DNA of 6,198 nt, from assembly GCA_016184235.1 (NCBI GenBank), contig JACPDC010000307.1, positions 1 to 6,198 of the forward strand, given 5' to 3'. Under the pieces are notes generated by a model. That model searched no databases. It had not been told where the DNA came from and worked only from the letters and a program-made list of their open reading frames with translations. A program made the position numbers and the translations under genes. This document shows positions 1 to 6,003 of the stretch, piece by piece. This DNA is from Deltaproteobacteria bacterium (lineage in GTDB: Bacteria; Desulfobacterota; Binatia; UBA9968). How positions within the stretch are numbered: the stretch's first letter is position 1; every line of letters starts with the position of its first letter.

Positions 1-407
1 AGGATCGCGCACATAGCCATGCCAAGGCCGAGCACCCGCCGCGCGGCCTCGATGGCCACGACGGTGACGACCACGCCCAGCCAGACATCGACCAGGGTAA
101 AGTCTCCCGCTCGGTAGGCCACGTTCTCGTGCTCAACTATCCAGTAGACCACCCCTGCCGTCGCTCCGGCGGCGAGCAGCAGGTCAAGCACCGACGGGGC
201 GTCCTCACGGTCTCGGCGCCAGCCCTTGTACAGGAGAAGTGGCACGACCAGGCTGTAGAGAACAGCTATGCCGCGAAAGTACTGGAGAGAAATGACTCCG
301 ACCGTCGAGGCCCATAGATAGAACAGGGCCACCCCGCCCATCATGAGCTGGACGGCCACGCTCCAGTACCCTGACAGGGTACGCATCTGCGAGGACTCTT
401 CGGCCAC
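1..407 (-). CDS. TRAP transporter fused permease (4TM/12TM type), N-terminal part, cut by the window edge
   Basis: Integral inner-membrane subunit expected to work with the TAXI receptor encoded just upstream, driving substrate uptake with an ion gradient. I translated this stretch by hand; the frame stays open to the left edge for 135 codons. It shows four hydrophobic segments at about residues 17-36, 43-61, 73-91 and 106-120, with a basic loop (KGWRRDRED) after the second, and ends in EAARRVLGLGMAM, which resembles the start of the large permease section in fused TRAP permeases. The frame is closed upstream by the TAXI stop codon, so the start must lie after 426. A GTG at 407-405 (18 nt after that stop) and an ATG at 386-384 are both possible. 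Neither has a strong ribosome binding site; GAAGAG about 9 nt before the ATG is the better one. The family call is good from topology and context; the start is uncertain. Confidence 0.75.
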   Translation of the reverse strand, partial: MAEESSQMRTLSGYWSVAVQLMMGGVALFYLWASTVGVISLQYFRGIAVLYSLVVPLLLYKGWRRDREDAPSVLDLLLAAGATAGVVYWIVEHENVAYRAGDFTLVDVWLGVVVTVVAIEAARRVLGLGMAMCAI

Positions 408-425
408 GGCCTTCGGCGCTGCAGC

Positions 426-1439
426 TTAGCGGGCGCGGATCGTTTCAGGAATTTGAATGCCCGCGGCTTTCCAGAGATCCTCGGCGCCTCTATGGAGCGG
501 CACTGTGACCCCCTGCAAAGCCTTTTGCGGCACCATGTCTCTTGATCCAGCGTGGACATTGATCATATGCGCGTTTCCCGCCTTGCTGTAGACTGCTTCA
601 GCTATCTTGCGCACCGACGTGGGCGAGAACTCCCGATGCGCGTACCAAATCACCGGAATCCCGACAGTTGAAGTATCCTCCGTGATTCCACGGTACGAGC
701 CCGCCGGAAACACATAGCGCGCAAAATAGGGAAACTGCTTGAAGAAGTCGGTCTTCGATACCGGCGCATAGATGTCGATGGCCCGCACCGGCTTCTTGGC
801 GGCTGCCTCTGATGTCACCCGGTCGGGCTCCGGGCCGGTCCAGAAAAAGGCATCTGCCTTGCCCTCGCTCATCGCCTCGCCCGCGGCCGCCCCAAGGAGC
901 GGGATACGGGTAATCTTGTCCCAGAGCCCGACAGAGCGAAAGACCCGCTCCGCGCTGGCGAAAGTTCCTGATCCTGGAGTTCCCAAGGCGATGCGCTTTC
1001 CCGCCAGATCCCCGACGCTCTTGATGCCGCTATCGGCGTAGGTGATCAGGTGCGCGACTCCAAAAAAGACCAGCCCGACGGAGCGGAGCTCCGTCAAGGG
1101 CTTGCCGGTAAATTTCTCCAAACCGTAGAAGGCCTCGTGCAGATCCGACGAGAAGGAAAGTCCCATCTCTGCCTCTTTAGCGTTGATCCGGCGCGTGTTC
1201 TCCACCGAGCCGCCGGTTGCAGCCACGGATACATCAAGGCCGGGAACGTTTTTTGACAGATAAGTCCCGATGCCAGTGGCGAAGATGCCGAAAACCCCTG
1301 CCGGCGGACCTCCCGCTATAGTGATCCGCTCTACCTTCTGCGCCTCTACGCTCGCGGCAGAGCCCAGGCAGATAAGCAGCGCAACCGCGGCCGCCAAGTG
1401 AGCGCTCCGCCAGAAAGAAATCTTCTTTGTTTCAGCCAT
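426..1439 (-). CDS. TAXI family TRAP transporter solute-binding receptor
   Basis: Periplasmic receptor that captures a small organic acid and hands it to the TRAP permease. The protein is 337 residues. It begins with a Sec signal peptide: basic MAETKK and R11, a hydrophobic core around 15-29, and a likely cut after VEA at 31-33. The mature part carries TAXI-family hallmarks: ITIAGG near 39-44, ATGGSVEN at 74-81, SGIKSVGDLAGKR at 137-149 followed by GTPGSGT at 153-159, and the EGKADAFFW stretch at 192-200. Length matches the family and I see no gap. A longer reading from 1478 is possible, but the start at 1439 is preferred because a very strong Shine-Dalgarno lies 7 nt before it and the signal peptide then starts properly. 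The gene follows the E2 gene by 49 nt and precedes the permease gene by 18 nt, so co-transcription is likely. The substrate cannot be read from sequence; a 2-oxoacid or related carboxylate is an inference from context. Confidence 0.93.
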   Translation of the reverse strand: MAETKKISFWRSAHLAAAVALLICLGSAASVEAQKVERITIAGGPPAGVFGIFATGIGTYLSKNVPGLDVSVAATGGSVENTRRINAKEAEMGLSFSSDLHEAFYGLEKFTGKPLTELRSVGLVFFGVAHLITYADSGIKSVGDLAGKRIALGTPGSGTFASAERVFRSVGLWDKITRIPLLGAAAGEAMSEGKADAFFWTGPEPDRVTSEAAAKKPVRAIDIYAPVSKTDFFKQFPYFARYVFPAGSYRGITEDTSTVGIPVIWYAHREFSPTSVRKIAEAVYSKAGNAHMINVHAGSRDMVPQKALQGVTVPLHRGAEDLWKAAGIQIPETIRAR

Positions 1440-1446
1440 TGATTTA

Positions 1447-1453
1447 CCCTCCT
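1447..1453 (-). promoter_or_regulatory. Ribosome binding site of the TAXI gene
   Basis: On the minus strand AGGAGGG lies 7 nt before the ATG at 1439, within a longer purine run AAGGAGGAGGG. It decides the start: the upstream in-frame ATG at 1478 would make this site part of the coding sequence (codons for EEG) and has no comparable site of its own. Confidence 0.85.
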
Positions 1454-1488
1454 CCTTGGTCAATTGCTTCACGGACATGACCGCTTGG

Positions 1489-2484
1489 TTATTGCTCCTC
1501 CGGTTTTTCCAAAAGCTCCTTTACTTCTTTGAGAAATCTGGCGGCAATCACGCCGTCGGCGATTCGATGGTCGGCGGACAGAGTCATGGTCATCATCGGA
1601 CGGGCCACGATCTCTTCGCCGCGGGCGACCGCGCGCCGGGCCACCTGGCCGACGGCCAAGATAGCACACTGGGGCGGATTGATAATAGCCACGAAGGTGT
1701 CGACACCGAACATGCCGAGATTGGACACGGTAAAAGTGCCGCCCTCGTAGTCCAGGGGGAAGAGCTTTTTCTTCTGCGCCTTATCCGCCAATTCCCGGCT
1801 CTGCGCCGCCAGCTGCTCAAGGCTCAGGCGCTCGGCGTTGCGGATCACCGGGACCACGAGCCCTTCCTCCACGGCAACTGCCATGCCGATATTGATCTCG
1901 GGCAGGAGCTTGACCCCCTGTTCCGTGAGCGTCGAGTTGAGCGAGGGGAAGTCCTTGAGCGCCCTGGCACTGGCCCAAAGGATGAAGTCGTTGATCGAGG
2001 GGACGACCCTCTCCTCTTGCCGCTTCCATTGCGCCCTTTTGCGGCTGACCTCGCTCATGTCCACGTCCATGCTGACGTAAAAATGGGGCGCCTCCTGCTT
2101 GCTCTTGACCATGCGGTTTCCGATGATCCGGCGCATGGCGGTGAGCGGAACGATCTGAGAGCTCTTGGGGGCCGCGGCCTCCTTGTTGGGGGCCGCGGCT
2201 TTTAGCACATCCTCGGCGACGATGCTTCCCTCAGGGCCGCTGCCTTTGAGGGTAGTCATATCGATCCCTTTCTCTTTGGCAATTTTCTTCGCCGCCGGCG
2301 AGGCAGGTTGGCTCCTTGAAGGTTCCTTGCTCAGCGGCTCGCCTGGCGCGAGGATGACGGCGATCCTTTGTCCCACAGGCACCTCATCGCCCGCGGCGGC
2401 GCTCACGTGAGCGAGGATCCAGCTCACCAGGGTTCCCTTTTCCTGCGCCATTCCCAGCGCCGGCATGATTACGTCCGTTGCCAC
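1489..2484 (-). CDS. 2-oxoacid dehydrogenase complex E2 (dihydrolipoamide acyltransferase), lipoyl domain internally deleted
   Basis: E2 core subunit, AcoC/PdhC-like, which would carry acyl groups on lipoyl-lysine from E1 to CoA. The 331 residues contain: a lipoyl-domain remnant (1-48) opening with VIMPALGMAQEKGTLVSW; a peripheral-subunit-binding domain at about 60-96 (ASPAAKKIAKEKGID, then GSGPEGSIVAEDV); and the catalytic domain from about 109, with the active-site motif DHRIADG at 305-311 (His306, Asp310). The subunit-binding and catalytic domains look complete. The lipoyl domain is not: after W22 the sequence jumps to ILAHVSAAAGDEVPVGQ, which normally closes the domain, so the strands carrying the DKA lipoylation site (about 36 residues, judged from remembered family members) are absent. 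No other lipoyl domain is present. Reading frame is kept. The start is a GTG backed by a GAGG site 5 nt upstream. A protein like this could not be lipoylated by itself; it would need another lipoyl carrier, be non-functional, or reflect an assembly error. Confidence 0.9.
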   Translation of the reverse strand: MATDVIMPALGMAQEKGTLVSWILAHVSAAAGDEVPVGQRIAVILAPGEPLSKEPSRSQPASPAAKKIAKEKGIDMTTLKGSGPEGSIVAEDVLKAAAPNKEAAAPKSSQIVPLTAMRRIIGNRMVKSKQEAPHFYVSMDVDMSEVSRKRAQWKRQEERVVPSINDFILWASARALKDFPSLNSTLTEQGVKLLPEINIGMAVAVEEGLVVPVIRNAERLSLEQLAAQSRELADKAQKKKLFPLDYEGGTFTVSNLGMFGVDTFVAIINPPQCAILAVGQVARRAVARGEEIVARPMMTMTLSADHRIADGVIAARFLKEVKELLEKPEEQ

Positions 2485-2489
2485 ATCAA

Positions 2490-2493
2490 CCTC
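2490..2493 (-). promoter_or_regulatory. Ribosome binding site supporting the GTG start of E2
   Basis: GAGG on the minus strand lies 5 nt before the GTG at 2484. The overlapping ATG at 2486-2484 is in another frame, and the first downstream ATG in frame (codon 7) would cut off the conserved first strand of the lipoyl domain, so GTG is preferred. Confidence 0.65.
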
Positions 2494-2503
2494 AGATTAC
2501 TGT

Positions 2504-2587
2504 TTGAACGTTTTGAACTACTTGAACGGCTTGAACGCGGCGTAGTCTCAAAGGTTCAAAATGGTTTAAGAGGTTCAAATCGTTCAA
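2504..2587. repeat. Palindromic 9-nt-period array A1 (E2/M24 junction)
   Basis: On the plus strand four TTGAAC hexamers begin at 2504, 2513, 2522 and 2531, exactly 9 nt apart, each followed by a variable triplet. After a spacer of about 17 nt come the reverse-complement units GTTCAA at 2554, GTTTAA at 2564, GTTCAA at 2573 and GTTCAA at 2582. The two four-unit arms face each other and could fold into a long stem of 6-bp helices separated by small internal loops. The array fills most of the junction between the M24 and E2 genes, and the M24 stop codon lies inside its last unit. Function unknown to me: it could be a transcript-processing or attenuation hairpin, or a selfish intergenic repeat. 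Confidence 0.9.
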
Positions 2588-3799
2588 CGTTTGACTCTTT
2601 CTAATGCCCCCGGATTGTTAAGCGGGGATTGAGTCTCCCGCGTATTCGAGAGCGGGCCGGAGAAGGTGAAGTACTGTGTCCCGGCGACGAGGAGCTTTTC
2701 CGAAGGAAAGCGGGTGATGACCTCGCAGCCATTTTTCGTCACCACGACTTCTTCTTCGAGGCGCGCCGCCGACCAGCCGTCCGAGGCGGGCCAGTAGGTC
2801 TCCAGGGCGAAGACCATCCCTTCTTCGATGACTTCTGGATTATCGAGTGACACCAGGCGGCTGAATATGGGCTTTTCCCAAATGCAGAGCCCTACGCCAT
2901 GGCCGTACTGCAGGGCGAAGGCCGCCTCCTCATTGGCGAAACCGAACTCCTCGGCCTTGGGCCAGAGCTTGACCACGTCCGCCGTGGTGATGCCGGGCTT
3001 CACGATGCTGATCGCCGCGTCCATGTAATCGCGGCAGCGCTTGTAGGCGTCCACCATGGCGGAAGAGGCGCTGCCGACCGCGAAAGTCCGGTAGTAGCAG
3101 GTTCGGTAGCCGTTATAACTGTGCAGGATATCGAAGAAGGCCGGATCTCCGGGACGCAAAACCCGGTCGGTGTAGACATGCGGGTGCGGGCTGCAGCGCT
3201 CGCCGGATATGGCGTTGACGCCCTCGACATGCTCGGAGCCGAGATCAAAGAGGACCTTGCTCACCAGCCCTACGCACTCGTTCTCGCGCACCCCCGGTCT
3301 CATGAAGCGGTAGAGCTCCTCGTAAGCGGCGTCGACCATCATGCAGGCGCTGTTGAGCAGCGTGATCTCATCCTGCGTCTTGATCTTTCGCGCCTCGAGC
3401 ATCAGCTGCTGGCCGTCCACCACCTTGATCCCTTCGGCCTGCAGCGCGAAGAGCACCGGCAGCTCGATGACGTCGACGCCGACGGGCTCGTTCTGCAGCT
3501 TGCGCTTTTCGCCAGGGACAGTAGATCTGGTGGTGGCGCGCGGCCGAGCCGAAGTCCCAGACAATCGGCTCGTCGTCCTGGGGCAGGAGCGAGAAGCGCA
3601 CCAGCTTGTCCATGGCCCAGGTGCCGATGTGGGTCGCCGTGGTATAGCGGATGTTGTTCATGTCGAAGCAGAGGAGCGCGCCCATCTCGGATTTTTTTAG
3701 CGCCGCTTTCACCCGCGCCAGCCGCTCCTGCCTGAGCCGCTCTATGTTAACACGCTCTTCCCAATCCACGCCCATCAAGCCGAAGGTCTTCAACCCCAT
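2584..3799 (-). pseudogene. M24 family (creatinase/Xaa-Pro aminopeptidase-like) protein, frameshifted
   Basis: Pita-bread-fold M24 hydrolase relative. The N-terminal part (3799 to about 3512, 96 codons) begins MGLKTFGLMGVDWEERVN and runs through a creatinase-type N-terminal domain (MGALLCFDMNNIRYTT, then WDFGSAARHHQIYCPW). The C-terminal part is in another frame from about 3508 to 2584 (EPVGVDVIELPVLFALQ, VVDGQQLMLEARKIK). Both frames are otherwise well preserved, so one lesion near 3505-3514 explains the split. Related proteins, as I remember them, have some 30-40 more residues between the CPW and EPVGVD regions, so this is probably a deletion of roughly 100 nt rather than a one-base slip. 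Catalytic part: Asp (3130-3132), His of GHGVG (2899-2901), Glu of ALET (2800-2802) and Glu of RLEEE (2755-2757) match metal ligands, but the usual second Asp is Cys (3097-3099, GYRTCYYRTF), so the intact protein may not have been a standard metallopeptidase. The start at 3799 is supported by a strong Shine-Dalgarno. The stop lies in array A1. Confidence 0.82.
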
Positions 3800-3805
3800 A
3801 ACTCG

Positions 3806-3810
3806 CCTCC
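3806..3810 (-). promoter_or_regulatory. Ribosome binding site of the M24 gene
   Basis: GGAGG (within GAGGGAGG) on the minus strand, 6 nt before the ATG at 3799. It fixes the start and excludes longer readings in the same frame that run back through array A2 and would add repeat-derived residues such as SFKSFQSFDSF. Confidence 0.85.
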
Positions 3811-3819
3811 CTCTTACCG

Positions 3820-3908
3820 GTTCGAATCGTTCGAGCAGTTCCAAACGTTCAAGCTGTTGTCCCATTTTGAACGAATCGAACGACTGAAACGATTTGAACG
3901 ATTTGAAC
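3820..3908. repeat. Palindromic 9-nt-period array A2 (M24/E1 beta junction)
   Basis: Plus-strand left arm: GTTCGA at 3820, GTTCGA at 3829, GTTCCA at 3838, GTTCAA at 3847 and a decayed GTTGTC at 3856, all 9 nt apart. Right arm: TTGAAC at 3867, TCGAAC at 3876, TGAAAC at 3885, TTGAAC at 3894 and TTGAAC at 3903, again exactly 9 nt apart. The arms are reverse complements with a centre near 3862-3866, so five helices of about 6 bp can stack with triplet internal loops; the outermost triplets (ATC and GAT) also pair. Compared with array A1 the arm order is reversed. It ends right against the E1 beta stop codon on one side and the M24 ribosome binding site on the other. Confidence 0.92.
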
Positions 3909-4910
3909 TCATAGTTTGCCGCATAGCTTTTTTGCCGCCTCGACCACCGATTCCGGCGTGGGAACGGTCTGGTCCTCCAGCACCGGCGAGAAGGGGACCG
4001 GGACACTTCTTGCCCCCATCCGCTTTACCGGCGCGTCGAGGTAATAGAAGGCCCCTTCGGCAATCACCGAGTAACCTTCATAGCCTTCGTCGAGGACAAC
4101 GGCCCGGCTGGTTTTTTTTGCCGACTCGATGATCGTCGCCTTATCCAGCGGCGCTGTCGTCCGCACGTCGATAACCTCGGCGCCGATGCCGCCTTTATCC
4201 AGCATGTCGGCCGCGCTCAAGGCAACCTGTACCATGCTGCTGGTAGCGACGAGCGTGATATCCTTGCCCGCGCGCCTGATCTCCGCGACTCCCAAAGGGA
4301 TGGTGTAGTCGCCCGCCGGCACCGGCCCTTTCAGCTGGTACATCATCTTGTCCTCAAAAAAGACCACCGGGTTATCGTCGCGGATGGCGCTCTTCAAAAG
4401 TCCCTTGGCGTCATACGGGTTGGAGGGGAGCACGACCTTAAGGCCGGGCACGTGGCTCAGCCAGGCGTGCAGGCTTTGGCTGTGCTGCGCTGCGGAGCGG
4501 CGCGTAGCTCCCAACGTGGTGCGGAGAACCATCGGCACCTTGAGCTTGCCGCCCGACATGTAGTGGATCTTTGCGGCCTGATTGACGATCTGATCCATGA
4601 TCAAGGTGACAAAATCGCCGAACATGATGTCCACGACCGGCCGCATCCCGGTCATGGCCGCGCCCACGCCCAAGCCGGCGATGCCCGCCTCCGAGATCGG
4701 CGAGTCGATGACCCGGCCGGTGCCGAATTCCTCGACCAGGCCGGAGAGGACCTTAAACGGCGTGCCCGCCTCGGCGACATCTTCTCCGATGATGAAGACA
4801 GTCGGGTCGCGCCGCATCTCCTCGGCTAGAGCCTCCCTTATCGCTTCCGCAAACGTCATTTCGCGGCTGGCGCCGGTAGCATGAGGTGTCGTAGGGGCGG
4901 GTGCTTTCAT
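3909..4910 (-). CDS. 2-oxoacid/acetoin dehydrogenase E1 component, beta subunit
   Basis: Transketolase-like beta subunit that pairs with E1 alpha to decarboxylate a 2-oxoacid (or cleave acetoin) and pass the acyl group to E2 lipoate. Over 333 residues it shows FAEAIREALAEEMRRDPTVF at 20-39, GEDV at 42-45, the PISEAGIAGLGVGAAMTGMR block at 71-90, the AQHSQSLHAWLSHVPGLKVV region at 141-160 (conserved His143), and the C-terminal domain with VATSSMVQVAL, DVRTTAPLD and LDAPVKR. Around residues 280-286 (YSVIAEG) about seven residues usual at this turn and helix, such as an AxDIAAL-like segment in AcoB-type proteins, seem absent, in frame; this might be natural variation. Start: ATG at 4910 gives a Pro/Ala/Thr-rich leader of 17 residues, and ATG at 4859 would start at MTFAEAI, like many family members. 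Neither has a Shine-Dalgarno, so the start is open. E1 alpha lies 88 nt upstream, separated by array B. Confidence 0.93.
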   Translation of the reverse strand: MKAPAPTTPHATGASREMTFAEAIREALAEEMRRDPTVFIIGEDVAEAGTPFKVLSGLVEEFGTGRVIDSPISEAGIAGLGVGAAMTGMRPVVDIMFGDFVTLIMDQIVNQAAKIHYMSGGKLKVPMVLRTTLGATRRSAAQHSQSLHAWLSHVPGLKVVLPSNPYDAKGLLKSAIRDDNPVVFFEDKMMYQLKGPVPAGDYTIPLGVAEIRRAGKDITLVATSSMVQVALSAADMLDKGGIGAEVIDVRTTAPLDKATIIESAKKTSRAVVLDEGYEGYSVIAEGAFYYLDAPVKRMGARSVPVPFSPVLEDQTVPTPESVVEAAKKLCGKL

Positions 4911-4991
4911 CGTCGTTTACTCGTTGACTCGTGTATTCGTTAAACGGAAAGAGCGCACCCGACGAGTAACAAATAACGAGTAACGAATAAC
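4911..4991. repeat. Palindromic 7/8-nt-period array B (E1 beta/E1 alpha junction)
   Basis: A second repeat type. Plus-strand left arm, 8-nt step: CGTCGTTT at 4911, ACTCGTTG at 4919, ACTCGTGT at 4927, ATTCGTTA at 4935. Right arm, 7-nt step: ACGAGTA at 4962, ACAAATA at 4969, ACGAGTA at 4976, ACGAATA at 4983. Right-arm units are reverse complements of left-arm units (ACTCGT with ACGAGT, ATTCGT with ACGAAT), so the arms can pair imperfectly around a loop at about 4944-4961. The array takes up nearly the whole junction and touches the ATG at 4910, leaving no room for a ribosome binding site there. Confidence 0.85.
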
Positions 4992-4998
4992 CACGTCT

Positions 4999-6003
4999 CT
5001 ACGCGTACACATGCTGATCCACCTCGGCTGGATCGGGGTAAGGGGCGTTGAGCGCAAATTCAACGCCAGCTTCGATCTCGCGCTTCAATTCCTCTTCGAT
5101 CCCCGCCAGCGCCTTTTCATCGGCGAGCTTCCGGGCTTTGAGCCGGCCGGCGAGCAACCTTATGGGATCGCGCCTTTTCCACTCCTCCTCTTCCTTTTTA
5201 GGCCGGTAATAGGCCCGGTTGATGTCGCCCACGTGATGGCCGTGAAAACGGTAGGTGTCGCAGATGAGAAAGGCGGGCCCTTTTCCCTGCCGTGCCCGCT
5301 CCACCAGGCGGAGCGCGGTCGTGTGGACGGCGCCGACATCCTGGCCGTCTATCGAGACTGTCTCAAGGCCAAAGGCCTCGGGACGACGAGCGACATTACC
5401 GGCGGTGGTCTCGCGGTAGTGAGTGTACTCGTTATACTGGTTATTCTCACAGACATAGAGGATCGGAAGCTTCCACAGCGACGCCATGTTCATCACCTCA
5501 TATAACAACCCCTGCCCCAAGGCCCCTTCCCCGAAGAAACAGACCGCAACCTGGCTGCTGGCGCGCATCCTGGCCGACATGGCCGCGCCCGTGGCGATGC
5601 CGGCGCTGCCCCCGACGATGGCATTGGCGCCGAGGTTGCCCGTCTCCTGGTCGGCGATGTGCATCGAGCCCCCCTTGCCGCGGCAGTAGCCGGGCTCCTT
5701 GCCCAGAAGCTCGGCGAACATGCGGTCCACGGAGGCGCCTTTGGCCAGGCAGTGGCCGTGGCCCCGGTGGGTGCTGGTGATGTAGTCGTCGCGCCGGAGC
5801 GCCTCGCAGACGCCCACGGCGATGGCCTCCTCGCCGATGTAGAGATGGGCTAGCCCCGGCATCTTCGCGCTCAGGTAAAGCTGGTTTACCTGCTCTTCGA
5901 AGAGCCGGATCTTCGTCATCTGGCGGTAGAAGCGGAGCAGCAGCTCCGATCGTAGCTTCACCGGCTGTCCTTTAGATGCTGCTTTGGCTTTCGGTTGCGC
6001 CAT
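4999..6003 (-). CDS. 2-oxoacid/acetoin dehydrogenase E1 component, alpha subunit
   Basis: Thiamine-diphosphate-binding alpha subunit of the E1 heterotetramer, AcoA/PdhA-like. With the start at MAQPKAK it has 334 residues, normal for bacterial E1 alpha. Seen: LYIGEEAIAVGVCEAL at 54-69; ITSTHRGHGHCLAKG at 75-89 with the conserved histidines; GYCRGKGGSMHIAD at 105-118; the cofactor motif opening as GEG at 158-160 (Glu in place of the commoner Asp) and closing at ENN 186-188; and YRFHGHHVGD at 251-260. I find no gap. The frame stays open upstream to a TTG at 6042, but that stretch only reads through array A3 and gives repeat-derived LN-x peptides, so ATG at 6003 is preferred. That ATG has no Shine-Dalgarno and lies in a degenerate repeat unit. 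Acetoin and pyruvate or branched-chain 2-oxoacids are all possible substrates; sequence alone does not settle it. Confidence 0.94.
   Translation of the reverse strand: MAQPKAKAASKGQPVKLRSELLLRFYRQMTKIRLFEEQVNQLYLSAKMPGLAHLYIGEEAIAVGVCEALRRDDYITSTHRGHGHCLAKGASVDRMFAELLGKEPGYCRGKGGSMHIADQETGNLGANAIVGGSAGIATGAAMSARMRASSQVAVCFFGEGALGQGLLYEVMNMASLWKLPILYVCENNQYNEYTHYRETTAGNVARRPEAFGLETVSIDGQDVGAVHTTALRLVERARQGKGPAFLICDTYRFHGHHVGDINRAYYRPKKEEEEWKRRDPIRLLAGRLKARKLADEKALAGIEEELKREIEAGVEFALNAPYPDPAEVDQHVYA

Noticed and set aside
1440..1478. Upstream ATG at 1478 for the TAXI gene
   Set aside because: The stretch contains the ribosome binding site of the ATG at 1439 and adds 13 residues ahead of a normal signal peptide.
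1456..2205. Long plus-strand open frame opposite E2
   Set aside because: Its product is His/Gly/Arg/Asp-rich with no family resemblance, and it is the complement of a well-conserved E2 coding frame.
2415..2420. GGATCC (BamHI site) at the E2 junction as proof of a cloning deletion
   Set aside because: A six-base site occurs by chance often enough, and no matching site lies at the M24 junction; kept only as possible microhomology.
2504..2587. CRISPR array
   Set aside because: Repeat words are 6 nt with 3-nt spacers and reverse orientation halfway; CRISPR repeats are longer, direct and separated by spacers of about 30 nt.
2899..3735. Long plus-strand open frame opposite the M24 gene
   Set aside because: Antisense shadow in GC-rich sequence; it crosses the M24 frameshift without any recognisable protein and has no convincing start signal.
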